Origin: Sapria himalayana
Lineage: Eukaryota > Streptophyta > Magnoliopsida > Malpighiales > Rafflesiaceae
NCBI GenBank assembly: GCA_029783825.1
Contig: JAREIK010003335.1
Coordinates: 62,001 to 126,000, forward strand
DNA: 64,000 nt
Direction: 5' to 3'
In this document: piece after piece, positions 1 through 13,819 of the stretch
How positions within the stretch are numbered: position 1 is the first letter of the stretch
Layout of the letters: each line of letters starts with the position of its first letter
Position numbers and translations under genes: made by a program
The notes under the pieces: generated by a model
Database searches by the model: none
What the model saw: only the letters and a program-made list of their open reading frames with translations
What the model was told of the DNA's origin: nothing

Positions 1-499
1 ATATATAGACAAATAGATAGACAAAAAGATAGATGGATAGATAGATAGATATATTGATTGATTGATATATAGGTAGACAGATTGATAGACATAAATCACA
101 TATAGATAGACACATAGAGAAGGAGAGAGAGATAGATAGATAGATAAATATACATATATATAGAATAATAAATAGACAAATAGATAGGCATTTAAATAGA
201 TAGATAGACCGACAACTAGGTAGGTAGATAGTCAAGGATGCAGATTGTTAGGTAGGCAGATAAAGAGTTAGGCAGGTGGGAAGATAGACTGATAAACATA
301 TTAATAGACTTACAGAAAGGTAGTCATACAAACAAATAAAAAGACAGATAGATAGTTAGACAGATAGTTTGTTACACAGAATGATAGATAGATATATAGA
401 TAGATAGATTGATTGATTGACATATTGATCATATGGATAGACAGATAGATAGATAGATAGTTAATTAGATTGATTCATAGAAATAAAGATAGATAGATT
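1..499 (+). repeat. Degenerate GATA tetranucleotide array (left edge)
   Basis: The sequence is built almost wholly from variants of GATA (gata, gaca, gatt, aata) on the + strand and runs in from outside the window. It contains no gene-like frame. It continues the same field as the block starting at 1911, so the interval between them looks like an interruption or insertion. Confidence 0.95.
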
Positions 500-1910
500 T
501 GTTGGTAAAAGTGCTCTAGGCATATAGTCTAGACTTGGTATTTTAAATATTGTGAGAATTAATTATTTAATTAATTTTCATGTTTAATATATATAATGTC
601 TTTAAATGATATTTTTAATTATTCTAAATATCTCAAATCAGTTTTTATTATGAGAATAATAATGAATTAAGATTAGTATAAAGTTTGATTGATATTCATG
701 CGATGAATATGTGTATGATATACAATTCAAATTTATATTTATTTATTGAGAACAAATTTTGAATAACCCCATCTTAAATTTAATACATGATTCAAAGTCA
801 TAATTTAATCTCTAATAGTTGTGTCATTAAATCTTATGACTTGAGATTGCTTTATTTCTCAACATAAAGAATATTATGCTTTGATATAATCAACGTTGTT
901 TTTAACCAGATGACTATAAATGTTATACTTGAACATAATAAGAATTATGATGTGAGATATAAATAATTAAAATAGAATTTGTCTCTCTTATTATATGAAA
1001 GATACTTTTGGGGCCCCTCTACAATTAAGACTGAGAAATGCATGACTATGTTCAAATAAATTGATGAAGATTAATGTCATTTTTTAGTCTCTCTATTTGG
1101 GTTTTGTGTAATCAATGATAGAATGATATAAGGTTGACATTTTTCATGTCTTATATTCTATCAAGATAATGTGAAACAAAAGGATTGTCATTAACAATAT
1201 TAAGGTTGCCTCGAATCATGAGTTTTTCATTTTATTTGGGTTGTCATAATATCTTGCTAGAGGTCACTTATGACTTGTTGGATCAAAATGTAAGTTAAGC
1301 CTACTGCCAATATTAATTAAACCTATAGGGTCACACATTATGAAATAATAATAATGGTTATGGTTTTTGACTCTCTGTATTAATTTAAAATGATAAGATT
1401 ATTTTAAATTATAAAAAACAATTAGTTTTTATTAAATTTTGAAAAAGTTTAAATTCTTGATTTAAATAAATAATAAATATGTAATATTTTTTTAATGAAT
1501 AAGAAAATAATAAGTACAAGGTTTTTTAAAAGAGTTAAAAATATAATAATATATAAATTTGATTCCTTATCTGATAATGATTTGAATTTAAACTGTTATT
1601 ATTTAAAAGAGTTTTAAATATATAATAATATAAAATTCATTTATGACTTAAATGCTAGTAGATTTACACACACAACACACACACACACACACACACTCGT
1701 GTGAGACATATATGTTGGTAATTATTATCTTATTCTTAGAGAATAACCAAAAAAGAGAAGGAAAAGAAAAACCAAAATTTTGTTTTAAAAAATGAATATA
1801 AAGAATCATTCAATAAGATCGTTTATTATTTGATCATGGGTTTATAAATGTAAAAGGTGATTACTATTCACAAAGGCAGCACCTTTGAAGATCTAAATAA
1901 ACCAAGACTA
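500..1910. other. AT-rich non-satellite island, unassigned
   Basis: About 1.4 kb of AT-rich sequence breaks the GATA field on both sides. I see no open frame of useful length, no RNA gene and no recognisable transposon terminus. It contains a (CA)n run near 1666-1696. The stretch around 1240-1340 is less biased and reads like ordinary intergenic or old retroelement DNA, but I cannot name a family. It could be a decayed transposon insertion or original single-copy DNA. Confidence 0.6.
1666..1696 (+). repeat. (CA)n dinucleotide microsatellite
   Basis: A run of CA units with one phase slip (acacacaacacac) lies in the AT-rich island. It is a simple repeat with no other signal around it. Confidence 0.9.
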
Positions 1911-3416
1911 AGAAAGATAGATAGAAAGACAGAGAGATAGATAGAGAGATTGACATATAGATAGGCAGACATATAGAAAGAAAGAAAAATTGGTAGTAAA
2001 ATAGACACATTAATAGATAGGTTTATAGATATATTGATAGATAGATAGACAAACAGACAGATAGATAGATAGATAAATAGACAAATAGATTTATTGATAA
2101 ATTAATAGATATATAGATTAATAGACAAATTTATAGATATATTTATAGAGAGATTTATAGACATATTGATAGATAGATAAATAGAAAAATAGATTGACGA
2201 ATAAATACACAAATAGATAGATAGAATGATTAATAGATTATTAGACTAATAGATAGACTGATTTATAGATAGATAGATAAATTAACAGATAGATAGAGAG
2301 ATAGAGAGATAGATAAATAGATAGATAGATAAAAAAATAAATAGATCGATAGATAGACAAAAAATAAAGAGATAGATAAATAGATAGACATACATATAGA
2401 TAGATAGATAGATATACAATTAATAGACAACCATATATATATATATATAAATATATACAAATAGATAGACAGACAGATAGATAGATAGATATATAGATAA
2501 AAAGATAAATATAATGACAGATTGATAGACAGAGAGATAAATAGATAGATAGAAATATAGATAGATAGTTAAATAGATATATAAAAAAATAGATAGACAA
2601 ATAGATAAATAGACAAAAGGTAGACATATAGATATATAGATTAATAGATTATTATTAGAATGATATATATATATATATATATATATATAGATTGACAGAA
2701 AGACAGACAAACAGACAGATAGATAGATTAAAAAAATAGATAGTTAGATAGAAAGATAGAAAGATAGATAAATAGATAGACACAAAGATATATATACATA
2801 AAAAAGAGATAGACATATTGAGAGACAAATAAAAGACAAATAGATAGTCATATATATAGATACACAAATAAATAGAGAAATAGATGAACAGATATAAAGA
2901 TAGAAAAATAAATAGATATAGATAGATAGACGGATAGATAGATAGATAGAAAAAAAATAGAAAGAAAGAAAGATAGATAGATAGACACAAAGATAAACAA
3001 ATAGATAGACATAAAGAAAAATAGATAGAGAAAAAATAGACAAATAGATAGATATATAAATAGACAAATAGATAAACAACTAGATAGATAGACAGACAGA
3101 TAGATAGACAGAAAGATAGAGAGAATAATAAATAGACAGATAGATTTATAAAAAAAGAAAGACATATATAATGATAGATAGATAGATGGGTATATAAATA
3201 GATAAACAGACATATAGGTAGATAAATAGATAGATAGATAGATACATAGATAGATATATAGGTAGATACATAGATAGATATACACATATATAGATAGATA
3301 AATAGATAAATAGATAGATAGTCATATAGATAGATAGATAGAAAGATAGATAGATATATAAATTGAAAGATAGATAGATAGATTGATTGATAGATTGATA
3401 GACTGATTAATAGATT

Positions 3417-6400
3417 GATTGATAGATATATTAATAGATAGATTAATAGATAGATTTATAGATAGATTAATAGATAGATTGAAAGACAGATTAATAGATA
3501 GATTGAGAGATAGATTGATAGACATTTTGATAGATTGATTGATAGATAGATTGATAGACAAAAACATAGATAGATTGATATATAGATAGAAAATTAGATA
3601 GACAAATAGATAGACAAAAAGATACATAGATAATTAGAGAGATAGATAGAAAGATTATTAGATAGATAGATAGATAAACATTAAGATAGATAGATAGATA
3701 AACATTAAGATAAATAGATAGATAATCATATAGATAGACAAATAGAAAGATATAAAGATAGAAAGATACTTATACATATAGATAGATAGGATAGATTGAT
3801 ATATTGATAGATAGACAAATAAATATATACACCGACAGACAAATAAATAAATAGATAGATAGGCATATAGATGTATAAAGAGATATACAGATAGATATAT
3901 TGATAGATATATAAACAAATAGATAGACAAACTGATAGATTGATCGATAGATAGACATATAGATAGGTAGATTGATAAATAAATTGATTGAAAGATTAAT
4001 AGGCAGATTGATATACAGATTATTAGGAAGATTGATAGATAGATTGATAGATAATTTAAAAGACAGATAGATAGATAGATTTATAGATAGATTGATAGAT
4101 AGATTTATAAATAGATAGATAGATAGATTTATAGATAGATAGATAGATTGATTGATAGATATATTAATAGATAAATTAATAGACAGATATATATAGATTG
4201 ATAGAGAAATAGATAGACAGATAAATATATATTTATATAGATAGATAGACATATAGATAGATTAATTTAAAGATAGATAGGTAGAAGGATAGATAGACAA
4301 GCAGATAGATCATTATAAAGATATATAGATAGATTAATTTAAAGATATATAGGTATATATAGACAAAAAAACAGATAGATAAATAGATAGATAGAAATAT
4401 AGATAGTTAGTTAGATAGAAAGATATATGGATAAATTGACATATAGCTATGTAGACAAATAGACAGACAGACAGATAGATAGATAGATAGGTATTCATAT
4501 AGATAGACAGACAGATATATAGATTGACAAATAGATAGTTAGAAAGATTGGAAGAAAAATTGACAAATTGATAGATAAGTTGATAGATATATTAAAATAT
4601 AGATAGAAAGATAGATAGACAAATAGATAGATAGGTTTATAAATAGATTAATAGATTGATAGATTGATAGACAAATTGATAGACAAATTTATAGTGATAT
4701 TGATAGACAGATAAATAGACAAATATATTGGCAAATAGTTAGATATAAAGATTAACATATTATTAGACTAATAAATAGACTAATTGATAAATATACAGAT
4801 AGATAGATAGATAAATTAACAGATAGATATAAAGATAGAAAAAAATGGATAGAAAGAAAGAAAGATAGATAAAGAGATAAAAAATAGATAGATAGAAAGA
4901 TAGATAAAAAGAAAAATAGATAGATAAACAGATATATAGACATATAGATAGATAGATAGATATAAAAATAATAGACAAATATATAAACATATATATATAT
5001 ATAGCCAGATAGATAGTCTAATAGATAGACAAATATATATACAAATAGATAGACAAATAGATAGATAAATAGTTGATTGACTGATAGATTAATGGACAGA
5101 TAGATAGATAGATAGATAGACAGATAAATATATAGATAAATAGACAGATTGAATGAAAGATAAATAGGCAGATAGACAAACAAACAGACAGATAGATAGA
5201 TAAATAGATATATATATAGATTGATAGTTAAATGGATAGATAGATAAGTAGATATAGATATATATATATATATATATATAAGAAAATAGATAAATAGATA
5301 GATATATAGATAGGTAGATAGATAGATAGATAAAAAAATAGATAGATAGATAGATAGATCGATATATAGAAAAATTAATTGATTATTAGACTGATAGATA
5401 GACAGATTGATAGATAATTAGATAGATAGAAACATAAAATGAACTACAAAAAGATATTCAGATAGATATGCAAAAAGAAAGGTAGATAGATAAAAAATAG
5501 ATAGACATAATGATACTCAGATATATAGGCAAATAAAACGAAAATAGATAGACATATATATAGAATAATAGATACACAAATAGATAGAAAAATAGATAAA
5601 CAATTTGAAAGATAGATAAATAAATAGATAGATATACAGTTAGAAAGTGTATAAATATATAGATAGATTGATTGATTGAAAAACAAATAGATAGACAGAT
5701 AGATACATAAAAAGATAGACATAAAGATAGACAAGTAGATAAACAGATAGAAAGATATATAGATAGACATATAGATAGACAAATAAAAAAGAATAAACAA
5801 AGATATATATTGACAGATAGATATAAAAATAGATATACAAATAGTTAGAAAGATTGATAGATATATATATATATATATACCAAAATATAGATTGATAGAT
5901 TGATAGCTAGATAGATAGGTAAGAAAGACATATAGAATGATCGATATATAGATAGATAGATTGATAGAGAAATAGATATATAAATAGATAGATAGGTAGA
6001 TAGGTGGATAGATAGATAGACAGATAGATATGCAGATAGATAAAAAGATAGATAGACACATAGATAGATAGATAGATAGATAGATAAACAGATAGATGGA
6101 CTAATTGATGGATATATAGATAGATTGATAGAATGATTGATAGATATGTAGGTAGGTAGATAGATAGATATAAAGATAGATAGATAGATAAAAATATTGA
6201 TAGATAGATTGATAGACAAATTGATAGATATATTTAATAGATAGATTAATAGACAAATTGATAGTCAGATTGATAGACAGATTGATAGAGATATTAATAA
6301 ATAAATTGATAGATTGATTGATTGACACATTGATAGATAGATTGATAGACAAAGAGATAGATATATTGATATATAGACAGATAGATAGAACTATAGATTA

Positions 6401-6587
6401 ATGTATACATAGAAAGATATATATATATATATTTAGATAGAAATATAGAAAGATTATTAGACAAATAGATAGATAAATAGATAGATAGATAGATAAAAAT
6501 TAAGATAGACAAATAGAAAATTAGAGAGACTGAAAGAGAGACAGATAGAGAGACATATAAATAGACAAATAGATATATAGAAGATAG

Positions 6588-6619
<32 letters not shown>

Positions 6620-9412
6620 ATAGATAGGATATATATATATGGATAGACGGACAAATAGATATATAGAATGATAGATAGATAGTTAGTTTGTTAGATATAT
6701 AGGCAGATAGAGAGACAGAATGAAATATAGATAGTTAGACAGATTTATCGATAGATATATAGATAGATATATAGATAGATAGATAGTAATATAGATAGAC
6801 AAATATATAGGCAATTTTGATAGATAGATAGACAGACATAAAGATAGGTTGAATAATAAATAGACTAATTGAAAGATATATTAAGAGATTGATTGATAGA
6901 TATATTAATAGATAGATTAATATGCAGTTTGATAGACAGATTAATACATAGATTGATAGACATTTTGATAGATACATTGATAGACAGATTGATAGAAAAA
7001 AAGATAGATAGATTGATAGATTAATATATAGATAGATAGATAGACAAAATAATACATAGATTTTTAGAAAGATAGATTAAAGTTTATTAGATAAATATAT
7101 ATATAGATAGATATATAGATACACAAATAGATAGATTGATATATAGACAAATTGATAAATAGATAGACAAATAGATAGATAGATAGATAGAAAAATAGAT
7201 AGATAGATAGACAGATAGACAGGTAGATTGATAAATATTTACACATATAGATAAGCAAATAGATAGATAGAAAGATAGAAAGATAGATATACATATAGAT
7301 AGATAGGATAGATAGATATTTTGACAGATAGATAGATAAGCAGATAGATAGCCAGAAAGATATATAGATATATATAGGAAGATAGATCGATAGATATATA
7401 GATAGATATATAAAAAGATAGACAAATAGATAGACAGATTGAAAGAAAGAAAGATAGATAGATAGAAATATAGATTGTGAGATTGATAAATAAATTTATT
7501 GAAAGATTAATATGTAGATTGATATTCCGATTAAAAGACCGATTGATAGAAAGATTGATAGATAAATTGAATGAAAGATAGATAGATTGTTTGTTAGATA
7601 GATTGATAGTTCAATTGGTAGACAAATTAATAGATAGGTTAATAGATATATAGAAAGATTGATAGAAATATAGATAGATAGATATATTGATTTGCAGATA
7701 AATAGATAGATTTAAAGAGAGATAGGTAGATATGTAGATATTCAAATAGATAGATATATAGATAGATAGATAGATAGATATAGATAGACATACAGATAGA
7801 CAAGTAGAAAGATAGATAAATAAATAGAAAGAAAGGAAGATAGTCATATAGATAGACAAATAGATATATAGACAAATAATAGATAGTTAGAAATTAAGGA
7901 AGATAAATAGACATATTGATAGATAAGTTGATAAATATATTAAAAAATTGATAGCCATATAGATAGATAAATAGATAGATAGATTTATAAATAGATTAAT
8001 AGATAGACAAATTGATAGACAAATTGTTAGACATATTTATAGTGATATTGATAGACAGATAAATAAATAAATAGATTGACAAATAGATAGTTATTTAGAT
8101 TAATGGATTATTAGACTGATATATATATACCAATTGTTAGATAGATAGATAGATAGATAAATTAAAAGATAGATAGATAGACAGATAGAAAGATAGATAG
8201 ATAGATAAACAAATAGAAAGATAGATATATATACAAAATGATATATAGATAGATAAACATATAGATATACATATAGATAGATAGATAGACATATAGTTAG
8301 ATAGAAAAATAATAGACAATATATTAACATATATATATATACACACACACAAATTGATAGATAAATAGATAGACAAATAGATATATAGATAGTTAGACAA
8401 ATAGATAGATAGATATATAGATAGATAGATTGATAGATAATAAGATAGATATATAGATAGATAGATATATAGATACAATGACAGATAGAATGAGAGAGAG
8501 ATAAATAGATAAATAGATAAATAGAATGATAGATAGATAAACAGATATATAGATAGATTTATTGACAAATAGATATATAGATATATAAATAGATCATAGG
8601 AAAATGGATAGATAGATAGATAAATAGATTAACAGATTATTAAACTGATAGATAGATAGATAGATAATTAGATAGATAAATAGATAGATAAATATACTGA
8701 TAGATAAAAAAAAGATAGACAAATAGATAGACATATACATATACACAGATAGATAGATAGATAAAAACTAGATAGACATATAGATGGATAGATATAAAGA
8801 CAAATAAAAGGAAAATAGATAGACATATATATAGATAAATACATAGATAAATAAATAGATAGAAAAATAGATAAACTGATAAAAATATAGATAAATAAAT
8901 AGATAGATTGACGTTAAGAAAGATGGATAGATAGATAGATAGATAGATTGGTTGATTGAAAAACAAATAGATAGACAGATAGATAGAAAAAAAGATAGAC
9001 ACAATGATAGACAAGTAGATATATAGATAGATATATAGATAGTCATCTAAATAGACAAATAAAAGATAATTAGATAGACATATATTTAGAGAGATAGATA
9101 GCCAAATGGATATACAAATAGATAGACAAATATATAAAGATATAGATAGATAAAAATATAGATTGATAGATTGATAGTTAGATAGATAAGAAAGAAAGAC
9201 ATATTGAAAGAAAGAAAAAAAATAGATAGATAGATAAATTGATTGATAGAAAGATAGATAGATAGTTATATAAATAGAAAGATAGGCAGATAGGTAGATA
9301 GAAAGATAGCCAAATAGATATACAGATAGAAAACTCATAGATAGATAGAGAGATAGATAGGTAGACATATAGATAGGTAGACATATAGATAGGTAGATAG
9401 GTAGATAGACAG

Positions 9413-9443
<31 letters not shown>

Positions 9444-9620
9444 TTAATATAAATTTTGATAGATAGACTAATAGATAAATTGTAGATAGATTATAGATAT
9501 ATTAATAGATAGATTAATAGAAAATTTGATAGATAGATTGATAGACATATTAATAGATATATTGATAGACAGATTGATATATAGATTGATAGACAAAAAG
9601 CTAAAAGATTGATAGATTGA
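3417..9620 (+). repeat. Higher-order repeat within GATA field, spacing about 3.3-3.4 kb
   Basis: Marker strings recur in the same order at nearly constant spacing. gacattttgatagat occurs at 3521 and 6959 (3438 apart). gatagataagttgata occurs at 4570 and 7918 (3348 apart). agtgatattgatagac occurs at 4693 and 8041 (3348 apart). gattgaaaaacaaatag occurs at 5674 and 8954 (3280 apart). A third TTGA-rich patch like those at 3420 and 6890 lies at about 9490-9620. The drift in spacing fits an old tandem segmental duplication with later indels. Boundaries are approximate because the low-complexity background blurs them. Confidence 0.7.
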
Positions 9621-10080
9621 TATATAGATAGATTGACACACACACACACACAGATAGATAGATAGATATAAAGATTATTAGATAGACAAACAAATAGATA
9701 GATAGATAGACAGACAAATAGATAGATAGATACATAGACAGATAAATAGTAAGATAGATACATAGATATATAACTAGATAGACAGACAGATAGATCAAAA
9801 GATAAATATATAGATAGACATATAGATAGACAAATAGATATAAAAAAAGATAGATATACAAATATATAGAAAAGAAATATAGATAAATGGACTTATTGAT
9901 AGATAGATAGACAGATAGATTCATAGAAAGATATATAATTAGATATGTAGATTGATCCATAGATATGTTGATAGATAGATAGAAAAATAAATAGACAAAT
10001 ATATTGACAGATAAATTGATAGAAAGACAGATAGATAGAATGATAGTGAGATAGATAGACATATAGATAGATAGATAGAT

Positions 10081-10614
10081 CGACAAATAGATAGATAATT
10101 AAAAGAAAAATAGATAGAAATATATATAGAGAGGTATATAGACAAATATATATACAAATATATATACAAATAGATAAACATATAGATATTTAGACAGAAA
10201 TAAAGATAGATATTGATAGCAAGATAGAGTGGAAAGAAAGACATATAAAATGATATATATATATATAGACAGACATACAGATAGATAGATAGATAGATTA
10301 ACACATAGATAGATAGATAGATAGACAAATAGATACAAAGATAGACAAACTGATAGGTAGATAGATAGATAGATAAACACAAATATAGATATATAGATAG
10401 ATAGATAGACAAATAGATAGACAATTAAAAGACAAATATATAAAAATATATATAGACAGTTATATAGACAAATAGATATACAAATAGATAGACATGTAGA
10501 TAGATACATAGATAGAAATAAAGATAGATATTGATAGCAATATACAGTGGAAAGAAAGCCATATAGAATGATAGATATATAGATAGACATACAGATAGAT
10601 AGATAGATTAACAC

Positions 10615-10646
<32 letters not shown>

Positions 10647-10740
10647 ACAGATAGACAAATAGATACAAAGATAGACAAATAGATAGGTAGATAGATAGAT
10701 AGATAAACACAAATATAGATAGATAGATAGACAGATAGAT
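10081..10740 (+). repeat. Two-copy tandem duplication, about 326-bp unit
   Basis: Two adjacent copies share several markers in order: aattaaaaga at 10097 and 10423, gatattgatagc at 10209 and 10527, a gtggaaagaaag segment, attaacacatagatag, gatacaaagatagac, and aaacacaaatatag at 10375 and 10705. Spacings are 326, 318 and 330. This is a more recent duplication than the 3.3-kb one. Confidence 0.8.
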
Positions 10741-11768
10741 AAATAAATAGGTAGATAAATAGACAGATATATAGAGAGAAAGATTAATAAATAGAAATAT
10801 TGATAGACAGATTGATATACAGATTGATAGATATATTAATAGATAGATTAAAAGACAAATTGATAGACAGATTAATAAATAGATTGATAACTAGATAGAT
10901 AGATAGAATGAAATACAGATTGATAGACAGATTAATTGATTGATTGAAAGACAGACAGACAGATAGATAGAGAGATAAAAGTTAGTTTATTTTTATATAT
11001 AAAAGGTAGATAGATAGACTAATAAATAGACAGATGGTTAGATAGGCAGAAAGAAAGACAAATATATAAGCATATAGTTAGATAGATAGATAGATAAACA
11101 TAATTATAGATAGAAAGTTATATAGATAAAAAAGAAATAGACAGATATATAGGTAGATAGATAGTTAGTTAGATAGATAGATTGATTGATATACAGATTG
11201 ATAGATAGATGGATAGATAGATAGAAAGATATATATATATATATATATAGACAAATATCTAGATAGACACATAGATAGACAAATCAATATACACATAGAC
11301 TGACATATAGACTATTAGATAGATAATTCAATAGACAAATTGTTAAATAGATTGATAGACAAAATATAGATAGATTGATAGACATAGTGATAGACACATA
11401 TATAGACAGATAGTTAGACAAATTGATAGATATAATGATAAACAGATAGATAGATAGATAGATAGAGAGATAGACACACAGATAGAAAGATAGATAGATA
11501 TATAGACAGATAGATACATCTATACACAGATAGATAGAGAGATTGATAGACATAATTTTAAATAGATTTATAGATAGACTGATAGTTTATTGATAGATTG
11601 ATTGATAGATAGATTGATATATAGATTGATAGATAGATTGATAAACATATAGATAGATGTATAAATCGTCAGATAAATAGATAGATAGATAGACATATAG
11701 ATAGAAAGATTGATATATATGTAGATAGATAGATAGATGGATAGATAAAGACATTGATAGAAATATAG

Positions 11769-11801
<33 letters not shown>

Positions 11802-13786
11802 TATCTAGACTGATAAAAGACACATATATAGATAGATAGATAGACAAATAGTTAGTTAGTTAGATAGATAGATTGACAATTAGATAAATAAATAGATAGA
11901 TAAAAAATTAGATATATAGATAGATACATATTAAGATAGACAGATAGATATATATATAGATAGTCAGATAGATAGAAAGATTTATCGACAGATTAATAGT
12001 CAGGTTGATAGACATATTGATAGATAGATTGAGAGAATTATTGATAGATAGATTGAAAGAAAGATTGATAGAGAGATTGATAGGTAGATTGATTTACAGA
12101 TTAATAGATAGAGTAATAGATAGAGTGATAGATAGATTGATAGTCAGATTGATAGATTGATAGATAGATTGATAGATATATTGATAGAGAAATTGATATA
12201 TAGATTGGTAGACATAAATAAATAGTTAATAGACACATATAGATAGATTTATAGAAAGATCGATGGATAGATAGAAAGATATATAGATAGATAGACAAAT
12301 AGATAGATATATTGATAGATTGAGAGATGGATAGATAGATAGATAGATATATAAATAGATAGACAAATATCTAGATATAAACATAGATAGTCAAAAAGAT
12401 ACACAAATAGACTGACATAGAGATTATTAGATATAAAATTTGATAGAAAAATTGTTAAATAGATTGATAGACTAAATAGATAGATTGATAGACATATTGA
12501 GATAGATATGTATATAGATAGTTAGACAAATTGATAAATATGTTGATAGACAGATTGATAGATAAAGAGACAGAGATACAAAGAGATAGATAGATATATA
12601 CAAAGATAGATAGAGTGATAGATAGACATAATTATAAATAGATTTATAGACAGACTTATAGTCATATTGATAGACAAAATGATAGACAGTTTGATAGATA
12701 GATTGATAAACATATAGATAGATATACAGATAAATAGATAGATAGATATATAGAGAGATAGATAGACTGACACATAGATAAACAAATAGATTGATATGTA
12801 GGTAGGTAGATAGATAGATAGACAGATAGATATATAGATAGATAAACAAATAGATAGACAAATAAATCGAATGTTAGATAGATAGATAAAAAGATAGGTA
12901 TATGGATAGATAGATATCCATACCGACAGAATGGCATATACATAAATATACAAATAGCCAAACATTAAGATTTATTATATATAGTATGATAGAAAAATTA
13001 TCAGGCATATTTATTGATAGATATATAAAGTGTTTGGTAGAAAGATATATAGACAGATATAAAAATATATATAAACAAATAGATAAACATATCAATAGAT
13101 AGATATTTAGATAGATAGATAGTTATATAGATAGAAAGATACATAGATTGATATATAGTATTATATATAGATTGATAGATTGATTGATAAATAGATAGAT
13201 AGACAAATAAATAGAAAGATAGATAGATAGATAAACATATAGATAGATAGATAGGTAGATAAATTTATAAACCATTAGATAGACTGATAAATATGCATAT
13301 AGATAGACAAATTGATAGATATATAGATAAAGAGGTAGATAGATAGATAAATATACAAATAGATATGCAGATAGATAGAAATATAGAGAGAAAAATAGAT
13401 AGATATATTGATAGATAGACAGATAGATATGTAGATAGATACTTAGATAGATAGATACTTAGATAGATAGATAGATAAAGAAATATATAAACATATAGAT
13501 AGATAGATTTATAGATAGATTAATAGACATTGAAATAGACAGATAGATAGACCCAAAATAGACAAATATATAAACATAGATATAGACAGATAGATAGACA
13601 AATAGATAGATAGATAGTTATAAAGATAGATATACAAACATTATGACAAACAGATAGATAGACAGAAAGATAGACTAATAGATAGATAGAAAAAATAAAG
13701 TTAGATAGAAAGATAGAAATACAGATATATAGACAGTTATATAAATAAATAGATTGGTATATAAATAGATAGATATATAGACAGAC

Positions 13787-13819
<33 letters not shown>

